Below, piece after piece: positions 1 to 5,276 of a stretch of DNA of 6,404 nt. Where the stretch lies: NCBI GenBank assembly GCA_023245725.1, contig JAHFJU010000078.1, forward strand, positions 1-6,404. The letters run 5' to 3'. Positions within the stretch are counted from its first letter, which is position 1. Each line of letters begins with the position of its first letter. A program made the position numbers and the translations under genes. A model generated the notes under the pieces. That model ran no database searches and was not told where the DNA came from. It was given only the letters and a program-made list of their open reading frames with translations. The DNA is from Candidatus Peregrinibacteria bacterium. Lineage in GTDB: Bacteria > Patescibacteriota > Gracilibacteria > UBA1369 > UM-FILTER-53-11.

Positions 1-143
1 TTGCATCAAAAGCTATGGAAGCAATTGGACGTAATCCAGAAGCAGCTCCAAAAATTCAATCAGCTATGATTCTTGCTGTTGCTTTTACTGAAGCTATTGC
101 GGTTTATGCTCTAGTTGTTGCATTGATTATTAAATTCGTCTGA
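1..143 (+). CDS. atpE: ATP synthase F0 subunit c, C-terminal part
   Basis: This is the last 46 codons of the c subunit, reading in frame from base 3 to a TGA stop at 141-143; the start lies left of the window. The c subunit forms the membrane rotor ring of F0 and carries the ion through the membrane. Visible are the polar loop (GRNPEAAPKI; most homologues have RQP where this has RNP) and the second transmembrane helix with the ion-binding glutamate in FTEAIAVYALV. The residue after that Glu is Ala, not the Ser/Thr seen in sodium-binding rings, so proton coupling is more likely; the first helix, which would carry the other sodium ligand, is not visible. It heads the visible part of the atp operon, and atpB (subunit a) probably lies just upstream, off the window. 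TGA used as stop supports the standard genetic code. Confidence 0.95.
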   Translation, partial: ASKAMEAIGRNPEAAPKIQSAMILAVAFTEAIAVYALVVALIIKFV

Positions 144-218
144 AAATTTAAGAAATCGCGCACTGCTTTGTTGCCTGCAAGATTACACATACGGCTCAGT
201 CGAAAATCTCTTGGCGCC

Positions 219-264
219 TCGCATTGCACAATTTCCACTGTTTTGTTTCTTCGCATTACACAAT
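219..264 (+). repeat. Imperfect 14-nt direct repeat in the atpE-atpF gap
   Basis: TCGCATTGCACAAT at 219-232 recurs as TCGCATTACACAAT at 251-264, with 13 of 14 bases identical and starts 32 nt apart. A weaker related string, GATTACACAT, lies at 181-190. The second copy ends 7 nt before the atpF ATG. It could be a local duplication, a binding-site pair or a leader element; nothing in the sequence decides between these. Confidence 0.45.
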
Positions 265-271
265 ACTCAAC

Positions 272-775
272 ATGGAATTACTATCTAAACTCGGTATCGA
301 TTGGAAGCTCCTAATTGCGCAGATAATCAACTTTACGATTCTCGCGGTGGTGCTAATGAAGTTCGTTTATAAACCGGTTCTCGCTACGCTTGATCGTCGT
401 TCAAAGATGATTGAAAAGTCAATTTCTGACTCTCATGAGGCTTCTGAAAAACTCAAGAATATCGAGAAAATGGAACGCGAACGAACTGCTGAAGCTCACA
501 AGCAAATCGGTGCAATGCTCGACAAAGCAAAGCAAGAGGCTGAAGAGATGAAGAAGGCGATTGTCGACGAGGCTCGAAGAGCTTCAGACGACATGCTCGC
601 TCGCACTCACGTTCAGTTGAAAGAAGAAAAATCTCGTGTGCTCGCGGAGGCAAAATCTGAATTGTCTCAAATCGTTGTTGCAGCAAGCGCGAAAATTCTT
701 GAAAGAGAATACTCGGCTGCCGATCAAACACGATTGGCTCAGGCTGTCGCTCAAGAAATGAACGCGGCAAAATAA
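272..775 (+). CDS. atpF: ATP synthase F0 subunit b
   Basis: This 167-residue b subunit forms the peripheral stalk that holds alpha3beta3 still against the rotor. Residues about 11-33 form a single membrane helix (LLIAQIINFTILAVVLMKF), followed by the family-typical FVYKPVLATLDRR hinge. A long charged helix rich in Lys, Glu and Ala runs through the middle and should pair as a coiled coil, and the C-terminus contains KILEREYSAADQ, the usual delta-binding end. Length is normal for the family. I chose the ATG at 272 over a TTG at 224, which would add 16 residues unlike any b subunit N-terminus I know. No Shine-Dalgarno motif precedes either start. The gene follows atpE by 128 nt and precedes atpH by 70 nt. 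Only one b-type gene is visible, which suggests a homodimeric stalk. Confidence 0.95.
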   Translation: MELLSKLGIDWKLLIAQIINFTILAVVLMKFVYKPVLATLDRRSKMIEKSISDSHEASEKLKNIEKMERERTAEAHKQIGAMLDKAKQEAEEMKKAIVDEARRASDDMLARTHVQLKEEKSRVLAEAKSELSQIVVAASAKILEREYSAADQTRLAQAVAQEMNAAK

Positions 776-781
776 TTCATC

Positions 782-798
782 ATGCGAAAAAATCGCAT
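782..798 (+). other. Small perfect hairpin in the atpF-atpH gap
   Basis: ATGCGA (782-787) and TCGCAT (793-798) form a perfect 6-bp stem around a five-A loop, starting 6 nt after the atpF stop codon. No T-run follows, so it is not a standard terminator. It could stabilise an mRNA end or be chance; the stem is short. Confidence 0.35.
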
Positions 799-845
799 AG
801 ACTTGTAACTCTTTCAACCCCCATTAATCTTTCTACTCATTCCAC

Positions 846-1232
846 TTGAAACTCACAGCTAAAAAATACGCACAAGCACTCGCCCAAGTTCTCGGCGAGT
901 CAGACGTTACACCTAAAACTGTTGCAAAACATTTTATGGATACGCTCCGTCGCCGTCATCAGACGCGTTTGCTCCCTGCAATTTTGAAACACGTTGAGTC
1001 TGAGTGGTGTAAAGAAAAAGGCATTACTCAGGTTAATGTCGAGTACGCTCCTAAATTTAAAGATGCGCTTGCTGTGTTTGAAGCTTCTCTTAAAGATTCA
1101 AAAAAGTTTCTTGTTCAGTCTACTGTTCGTGAAGATTTGCTCGGTGGTTATCGTATTAAAATCGATGACACTCTTATCGATGCAAGTCTCAAAGGGCGTT
1201 TGACCGAACTTAGTAATAAATTAAGAACATAG
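846..1232 (+). CDS. atpH: ATP synthase F1 subunit delta, short form
   Basis: Delta joins the top of the alpha3beta3 head to the b stalk. The C-terminal half is clearly delta: LLGGYRIKIDDTLIDASLKG followed by RLTELSNKL (residues about 98-125) matches the conserved end of the family. The N-terminus KLTAKKYAQAL also fits the usual opening helix. The protein is only 128 residues against about 175-180 for typical bacterial delta, and the loss falls in the N-terminal helical domain, which normally spans roughly 105 residues and binds the alpha N-termini. The start is TTG at 846: an in-frame TAA at 825-827 closes the frame upstream and no ATG lies between, so a longer N-terminus is not hidden there. 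There is no Shine-Dalgarno site; the upstream bases are pyrimidine-rich. The family call is firm, while how the shortened domain docks is unknown. Confidence 0.9.
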   Translation: MKLTAKKYAQALAQVLGESDVTPKTVAKHFMDTLRRRHQTRLLPAILKHVESEWCKEKGITQVNVEYAPKFKDALAVFEASLKDSKKFLVQSTVREDLLGGYRIKIDDTLIDASLKGRLTELSNKLRT

Positions 1233-1251
1233 AACGTAGATTGTAGAACGG
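1224..1251 (+). repeat. Tandem heptamer repeat, four units
   Basis: Four 7-nt units of the form AGAACGT follow each other: AGAACAT at 1224, AGAACGT at 1231, AGATTGT at 1238 and AGAACGG at 1245. The first unit overlaps the end of atpH and its TAG stop. Partial complements (GTTCTACG at 1269-1276, GTTCTTCTAT at 1289-1298) lie downstream, so the tract can also pair with the rest of the gap. It resembles heptanucleotide tandem repeats described in other bacteria, for example the cyanobacterial STRRs, but shared origin is not implied. Confidence 0.6.
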
Positions 1252-1275
1252 CCCGTTACCGGGAACCCGTTCTAC
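1243..1275 (+). other. Strong GC-rich hairpin in the atpH-atpA gap
   Basis: GTAGAACGG (1243-1251) pairs perfectly with CCGTTCTAC (1267-1275). Inside, CCCG (1252-1255) pairs with CGGG (1260-1263) around the loop TTAC, giving a 13-bp stem broken by a 3-nt bulge (AAC, 1264-1266). Alternative short stems exist (AACGG/CCGTT at 1247-1257; CGGG/CCCG at 1260-1269), so it could switch folds. No T-run follows, so it is not a normal terminator. Candidate roles are mRNA processing or stability between atpH and atpA, or a dispersed repeat element. Confidence 0.6.
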
Positions 1276-1298
1276 GCTCCCGCTCTCGGTTCTTCTAT

Positions 1299-1304
1299 CA
1301 TAAT
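1299..1304 (+). promoter_or_regulatory. Possible -10 box upstream of atpA
   Basis: CATAAT differs from TATAAT by one base and lies 32 nt before the atpA ATG, just after the hairpin. I see no good -35 hexamer at the usual distance, so this is weak. If real it would allow internal transcription of atpA and atpG. Confidence 0.25.
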
Positions 1305-1336
1305 CAACATTCAATAGTTTCTAACTTTCAATTCAT

Positions 1337-2839
1337 ATGGCTCAAGACAACATTCTCGAACTGCTCAAGTCTGAGATAAAAAATTATCACGCGACTGTTA
1401 CCTCTGAAAAAATCGGCACTGTTGTCGAAGTAGGAGACGGAATCGCGCGTATCACAGGATTATCCGATGTTAAAGCGGCAGAAATGCTCGACTTTGGAAA
1501 CGATACTTATGGTTTTGCACTCAACCTTGAAGAAGATAGCGTTGGTGCTGTGCTCCTTTCTCACGCAAAAAATATTAAAGAAGGAGACACGGTTAAAGGA
1601 ACCGGCCGAATTCTTTCTGTTCCGGTTGGTGAGGCTCTAATTGGCCGCGTTGTAAATGCGCTTGGTCAGACTGTAGATGGAAAAGCTCCTGCAAAAACTA
1701 CAAAAACTTATCCTATTGAAAAAGTTGCTCCGGGAGTTATTACACGTCAGTCGGTAAATCGTCCTCTTCAGACAGGTATTATGGCTATCGACGGCATGAT
1801 TCCGGTTGGTCGTGGTCAACGAGAACTTATCATTGGTGATCGTCAGACAGGTAAAACTGCGATTGCAATCGACACGATTATTAATCAGAAAGGGCAAAAT
1901 GTTATTTGTATTTACGTTGCAATCGGCCAGAAACAATCAAAAATTGCGAAGATCGTAGCCGACCTAGAAAAGAAGGGAGCTATGGATTACACAATCGTTG
2001 TAGTTGGTGGTGCGTCTGATCCTGCTGCGCTTAATTTTATTGCGCCATACTCAGGTGTTGCGATGGGCGAGTACTTCTTAGACCAAGGAAAAGATGTTCT
2101 TGTAGTTTACGACGATCTTTCAAAACACGCTTGGGCTTACCGTGAAATTTCATTGTTGCTCCGCCGTCCTCCAGGACGTGAGGCGTATCCGGGAGATATT
2201 TTCTACCTTCACTCACGTTTGCTTGAGCGCGCATGTAATTTGAATAAAGATTTTGGAGGAGGTTCAATCACGGCTCTTCCTGTTATTGAAACTCAGGCTG
2301 GAGATGTGTCTGCATATATTCCTACAAACGTGATTTCAATTACAGACGGTCAAATTTACCTAGAACCGGATTTGTTCTATAAAGGTGTTCGTCCTGCGGT
2401 AAACGTTGGTTTGTCTGTTTCTCGTGTGGGTTCTGCTGCGCAAGTTAAGGCTATGAAAAAGGTTGCAGGCCGTCTTCGTCTCGATCTTGCTCAGTTCCGT
2501 GAACTTGCTGCTTTTTCACAGTTCGGTTCAGACCTCGATGCATCTACAAAAAAGCAACTCGATCGCGGAAAGGCTCTTACAGAAATGCTAAAGCAACCAC
2601 AATATAATCCTTACCCGGTTCAAGATCAGGTCGTGCTTATTTACGCAGGTGTAAACGGATACCTCGACGATGTTGCAACTGAAAAAATCTTCACATTTAA
2701 AGAGAAATTTTTACACTATCTAAAGAATGTTGAGCGAAGTGTAATGAAAATGCTAACTGAAAAACCTGAAATTACTCCGGAACTTGAAGAGGCACTCAAA
2801 AAAGCAATCGTAACATTTAAGAGCGAAAATTCATTTTAA
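1337..2839 (+). CDS. atpA: ATP synthase F1 subunit alpha
   Basis: This 500-residue protein is the non-catalytic nucleotide-binding subunit of the F1 hexamer and lends an arginine to the catalytic beta site. In order it shows an N-terminal amphipathic helix (about 5-17, the usual delta contact), a beta-barrel region to about residue 95, the P-loop GDRQTGKT at 167-174, a Walker B strand VLVVYDD at 254-260, and the alpha signature PAVNVGLSVSRVGS around 353-366. Arg363 in that signature sits at the family's arginine-finger position. The C-terminal helical domain is complete. Length is close to the usual 500-513. The ATG at 1337 gives a standard N-terminus (MAQDNILELLKSEI); no Shine-Dalgarno motif precedes it. 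It lies 104 nt after atpH, across the repeat and hairpin gap. All key residues are present, so it should bind nucleotide normally. Confidence 0.99.
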   Translation: MAQDNILELLKSEIKNYHATVTSEKIGTVVEVGDGIARITGLSDVKAAEMLDFGNDTYGFALNLEEDSVGAVLLSHAKNIKEGDTVKGTGRILSVPVGEALIGRVVNALGQTVDGKAPAKTTKTYPIEKVAPGVITRQSVNRPLQTGIMAIDGMIPVGRGQRELIIGDRQTGKTAIAIDTIINQKGQNVICIYVAIGQKQSKIAKIVADLEKKGAMDYTIVVVGGASDPAALNFIAPYSGVAMGEYFLDQGKDVLVVYDDLSKHAWAYREISLLLRRPPGREAYPGDIFYLHSRLLERACNLNKDFGGGSITALPVIETQAGDVSAYIPTNVISITDGQIYLEPDLFYKGVRPAVNVGLSVSRVGSAAQVKAMKKVAGRLRLDLAQFRELAAFSQFGSDLDASTKKQLDRGKALTEMLKQPQYNPYPVQDQVVLIYAGVNGYLDDVATEKIFTFKEKFLHYLKNVERSVMKMLTEKPEITPELEEALKKAIVTFKSENSF

Positions 2840-2888
2840 GTTCGAGTTATTTTAGTGCTTTCGCAAGTCTGCGCGAATGAACGTTAAC

Positions 2889-2894
2889 TATAAT
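2889..2894 (+). promoter_or_regulatory. Possible -10 box just before atpG
   Basis: A perfect TATAAT ends 11 nt before the atpG ATG. Transcription starting about 7 nt after it would leave a leader of only a few bases, close to leaderless. No convincing -35 hexamer is visible 16-18 nt upstream. It could equally be chance in AT-rich spacer sequence. Confidence 0.3.
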
Positions 2895-2905
2895 CTACCT
2901 ACCAA

Positions 2906-3895
2906 ATGGCTAAAGGAAGTCGCGAAATCCGCCGCAAAATTAAATCTACAAAGAGCACTCGTCAGATTACAAAAGCTATGGAGCTTGTATCTGCGTCTAA
3001 AATGCGCCGTGCTGTTTCTAACACGCTCGCACTTCGCCCGTACGCTCAAATGGCAGAGGTAATGATTCGTCGTTTGGCTACTGTAATGCATAAAGATGAG
3101 AGGGGAGATGTTAGTCAGGTTGCATTGCATCCTCTTCTTGAAAAGCGTGAAGTAAAAAAAGTTTTGGTCGTTGTAATTTCGACAGATAGAGGATTATGTG
3201 GCGGTTTAAATACTCAGCTTGCTAAAAAAGTTGCTGAATATGTTAGAGGAGAGAAGGGAAATAGTGGCCGAGTATCGAGCGAAATCGTGGTGCCTCAAAT
3301 TGATTTTATTGCGATAGGAAAAAAATCACAGGATTTTTTGCGCCGTCAAAATTTGAATGTTGTCGGTGCATACGCTGCGATGAGCAATCACCCAAAAATT
3401 ACCGATACATACCCCGTTTCACGAATGGTTTTGAAAGATTATATGACTCGAAAATACGATAAAGTTATGTTGATATATACTGAATTTGTCTCTGCATTGA
3501 GCCAAAAACCTGTATGTCGACGATTGTTGCCTTTGTCTGAAAAAGCGCTTGAAGAAATGGTTACGGAGCTTGATGGTTCGACGGCTAATGCTCATAAACA
3601 AAATGTTGTGCGTGAAGCCGGTGCTGGGCAGGACGCCGATGAGTATTTGTTCGAACCTTCAGCCGAGAGAGTTTTGGGTGTTATGCTCCCTAAATTGACA
3701 GAAATGCAGGTATTTCAGGCTGTTTTAGAGGCGACAGCTTCTGAGCATGCCGCTCGTATGTTTGCAATGCGCAATGCCTCTGACAACGCAAAAGAATTGA
3801 TCTCTGACTTTACTCTGTTGTACAACCGTATTCGTCAGGCTGCCGTTACCGCCGAGTTGGCCGAAATTAGTGCAGGTCGTGCTGCTTTGGGTTGA
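2906..3895 (+). CDS. atpG: ATP synthase F1 subunit gamma, enlarged
   Basis: Gamma is the central shaft that turns inside alpha3beta3 and couples the c ring to catalysis. The N-terminal helix (IRRKIKSTKSTRQITKAMEL, 8-27, then VSASKM) and the C-terminal helix (residues about 277-325, with ASEHAARMFAM and RIRQAAVTAELAEISAG) are strongly conserved and would form the shaft coiled coil. STDRGLCGGLN at 92-102 marks the Rossmann-like globular domain. The protein is 329 residues against about 285-290 in E. coli and Bacillus. The extra length sits in the globular domain, near 114-128 and as a charged segment near 211-243. The ATG at 2906 gives the standard start MAKGSREI; a Shine-Dalgarno site is lacking. 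It follows atpA by 66 nt. No atpD or atpC follows; the operon ends here. Confidence 0.98.
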   Translation: MAKGSREIRRKIKSTKSTRQITKAMELVSASKMRRAVSNTLALRPYAQMAEVMIRRLATVMHKDERGDVSQVALHPLLEKREVKKVLVVVISTDRGLCGGLNTQLAKKVAEYVRGEKGNSGRVSSEIVVPQIDFIAIGKKSQDFLRRQNLNVVGAYAAMSNHPKITDTYPVSRMVLKDYMTRKYDKVMLIYTEFVSALSQKPVCRRLLPLSEKALEEMVTELDGSTANAHKQNVVREAGAGQDADEYLFEPSAERVLGVMLPKLTEMQVFQAVLEATASEHAARMFAMRNASDNAKELISDFTLLYNRIRQAAVTAELAEISAGRAALG

Positions 3896-3905
3896 AGCGA
3901 AATTT

Positions 3906-3960
3906 AATATCTAGCTAATACATCGGCGTGTATGTTTGGTGTTGCATTTTAATAGATATT
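3906..3960 (+). other. Nested inverted repeats after atpG
   Basis: AATATCTA (3906-3913) and TAGATATT (3953-3960) form a perfect 8-bp outer stem. Inside it, ATACA (3918-3922) pairs with TGTAT (3929-3933) around the loop TCGGCG. The element lies between the atpG stop and the terminator, so it would be in the 3' end of the atp transcript. The stems are AT-rich and may be weak; function is unknown. Confidence 0.35.
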
Positions 3961-3968
3961 TATGTGCG

Positions 3969-4005
3969 AAAAACGCTGATAAGATTTCTCAGATCAGCGC
4001 TTTTT
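3969..4005. terminator. Bidirectional intrinsic terminator between atpG and the convergent gene
   Basis: CGCTGAT (3974-3980) pairs perfectly with ATCAGCG (3993-3999) around a 12-nt loop. A T-run (4001-4005) follows on the plus strand. An A-run (3969-3973) precedes it, which becomes a T-run when read on the minus strand. The hairpin sits 78 nt after the atpG stop and 34 nt past the stop of the minus-strand gene at 4034, exactly where two converging transcripts should end. Confidence 0.8.
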
Positions 4006-4033
4006 AAAGTTACGTTTACTGGCTCTTTAACAA

Positions 4034-4867
4034 TTAACGGGCAAAATTTGAGTGTGCCAATTCTCTTTCTTGGCCAGAAATATTGCTCATTAATCTTACG
4101 CCGTATGTAGTTGATGGAGTGAATGGCATAGCTAGTGAATATGTGCCTGTTGATGAATGTGCAATAGGAAGAATTGCTGCTCCAGCAACGGCATCGCTGC
4201 CAGCCACTTGGTAATTTGCTCCGTTCGACTGTACATAATATGCTTGGAGTCTAAAATTTCGTTTTAGATCAACTAGATTTCCGTTAAAATCTTTAACTGT
4301 AAAACTCACCATTGTTGAGCTGATTGGCATTGAATATACGTAATATGGAAGTCTGTTTGGATCAAATGACATGTGATTAATTTCAACACCATTAGATCCC
4401 ATTAGTCGTGCATTATAGGTAAGTCCAGCAACAAAATTCATTGAAAGAGTATAGTGGCCAAAGCTTTGGTGAGTCATTCCTGTTATTGCTGCTCCTGCGG
4501 CGGCATCACTGCTTGCAATTTGGTAATTATTGCCGACTGGTCCAGTTGGGTCTACAGAATATACTTGAATTCGTTGTCCTTGTGCCAAGTCTGTCGGTGT
4601 TCCATTGCTGTCTTTTATAACAAAGTTAGTCGCATTTGCTGTCATAGAGCCAAAATCAACACTCAACGAGTTTGTCGAGATTGCTACTTGGTTATTATTA
4701 ATATTTGCGATCGGATTTACTTGTACTGTTGGAATAGCGATTGGGGCTGTTCTGAAATTATTAAATGCAGAACCTTTAAAAGTTCCTGTGTCTTGCATGA
4801 ATAAGTATCCTGTTGTGGCTAATACTACTAATGCTCCAAGCGCTATAAAAAGTTGTTTCTTTTTCAT
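4034..4867 (-). CDS. Secreted or membrane-anchored protein with two tandem beta-rich repeats, function unknown
   Basis: I do not recognise a family for this 277-residue protein. MKKK followed by a hydrophobic stretch (residues about 5-23) looks like a signal peptide or N-terminal anchor. There is no lipobox Cys and no clear AxA cleavage site, so an uncleaved anchor is possible. A Pro/Asn-rich linker (about 40-65) leads to two homologous units, residues 82-168 and 189-275. Both share F-x-[IV]-K-D-x-N-G, N-Y-Q-[IV]-A, S-D-A-x-A-G-A-A-I, Y-[ST]-L-[SA]-M and Y-x-x-R-L-M in the same order. Alternating polar and hydrophobic residues suggest a beta-sandwich, perhaps Ig-like, facing outside the cell. 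The protein has only one Cys-free chain, so no disulfides are expected. The ATG at 4867 has a poly-A tract before it and no Shine-Dalgarno site. It converges on atpG and appears to have its own promoter. Adhesion or cell-surface roles are guesses. Confidence 0.85.
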   Translation of the reverse strand: MKKKQLFIALGALVVLATTGYLFMQDTGTFKGSAFNNFRTAPIAIPTVQVNPIANINNNQVAISTNSLSVDFGSMTANATNFVIKDSNGTPTDLAQGQRIQVYSVDPTGPVGNNYQIASSDAAAGAAITGMTHQSFGHYTLSMNFVAGLTYNARLMGSNGVEINHMSFDPNRLPYYVYSMPISSTMVSFTVKDFNGNLVDLKRNFRLQAYYVQSNGANYQVAGSDAVAGAAILPIAHSSTGTYSLAMPFTPSTTYGVRLMSNISGQERELAHSNFAR

Positions 4868-4894
4868 ATTTTTTTATTAATTTATATTGATTGT

Positions 4895-4900
4895 ATTATA
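4895..4900 (-). promoter_or_regulatory. Probable -10 box for the secreted protein gene
   Basis: Read on the minus strand this is a perfect TATAAT, 27 nt before the ATG of the gene at 4034-4867, giving a predicted AT-rich leader of roughly 20 nt. The -35 region is poor: the hexamer 17 nt upstream reads TATGAA. Position and exact match make it the best promoter candidate in the window. Confidence 0.55.
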
Positions 4901-4918
4901 CAACAAAATTGGGTTTTT

Positions 4919-5063
4919 TCATAGGGCGATATGAGTGGTTCCTGAAAGACGTGCACCATTAGGATTAGGCCTGATAGTTCGAGTGTTATTCTTATTCCTC
5001 TCCAATATTGAGAAGAACAAAATTTGTTGGCTTACCTTCAGTGTAGTCGCCATCTTTAAGCCA
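4919..5063 (-). pseudogene. Possible frameshifted gene remnant
   Basis: One minus-strand frame (5063 down to a TAA at 4992-4994) reads WLKD then GDYTEGKPTNFVLLNIGEE, which looks like genuine protein, but it has no start and an upstream stop. A second frame (ATG at 5053, TGA at 4919-4921, 44 residues) ends NNTRTIRPNPNGARLSGTT. One frameshift near 4995-5000 would join them into a single C-terminal tail. The second frame ends inside the upstream region of the neighbouring gene. It may be the decayed end of a gene, an independent 44-residue ORF or chance; I name no family. Confidence 0.25.
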
Positions 5064-5105
5064 CTAGATTTTCGCTATTTACAATCCGCAAAAATCATTG
5101 TAAAA

Positions 5106-5276
5106 ATGTCTTCCCGGGAAAGAGATAGAAAATGGAATGATGATATGGCAAATCGCTGTTTACATGCAATCATTTTGGCAGAGGATTTTAGAGTTGAGGT
5201 GGTTTGCTCTAACTATAGAGAAAAACAGCATGTTTTGGCCAAACAGTTTTGTCTAAGTTGGCAAAATGAAATCTGA
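5106..5276 (+). CDS. Doubtful small ORF, 56 residues
   Basis: An ATG at 5106 opens a 56-codon frame ending at TGA 5274-5276. The product starts MSSRERDRKWNDDMANRCLH and is charged, with a central hydrophobic patch (AIILAEDFRVEVV). I recognise no family. Upstream is an A-rich stretch without a Shine-Dalgarno site, like the other genes here, and a -10-like TACAAT at 5080-5085. The same frame stays open to a GTG at 4935, but that 113-residue version crosses the possible minus-strand remnant and is less convincing. Against coding, its 3' half overlaps a possible thrS terminator and two palindromes. It converges on thrS with 30 nt between the stops. Confidence 0.25.
   Translation: MSSRERDRKWNDDMANRCLHAIILAEDFRVEVVCSNYREKQHVLAKQFCLSWQNEI
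5221..5266 (-). terminator. Possible intrinsic terminator of thrS
   Basis: On the minus strand, TTTTGCCAA (5266-5258) can pair with TTGGCCAAAA (5242-5233) as a 9-bp stem with one bulged base and a 15-nt loop. A T5 run (5225-5221) follows 7 nt later, and AAAACA/TGTTTT forms a second small stem between. The hairpin lies about 40 nt past the thrS stop. The stem is AT-rich and the gap to the T-run is long, so this is only a candidate. Confidence 0.3.

Noticed and set aside
224..271. TTG start giving a 16-residue longer b subunit
   Set aside because: The extension does not resemble b subunit N-termini, and the ATG at 272 gives the canonical start just before the membrane helix.
2860..2877. Small inverted repeat TTCGC/GCGAA in the atpA-atpG gap as a terminator
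   Set aside because: Only 4-5 bp of stem and no T-run; within what chance would give.
2877..3062. Plus-strand ORF starting at the ATG just before atpG
   Set aside because: It runs out of frame through the conserved N-terminus of gamma; a shadow of atpG.
141..3895. Possible TGA recoding (SR1/Gracilibacteria-like code)
   Set aside because: atpE and atpG end at TGA at the expected family C-termini, and no gene needs TGA read through.
3928..4110. Plus-strand ORF of 60 codons after atpG
   Set aside because: It runs through the bidirectional terminator hairpin and the 3' end of the convergent gene, with no protein-like features.
4454..4880. Plus-strand ORFs of 116 and 91 codons
   Set aside because: They lie antisense to the repeat-containing secreted protein, whose internal duplication shows that the minus strand is the coding one.
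5111..5120. Palindrome TTCCCGGGAA as an operator
   Set aside because: A single 10-bp palindrome with no nearby promoter or second copy; insufficient support.
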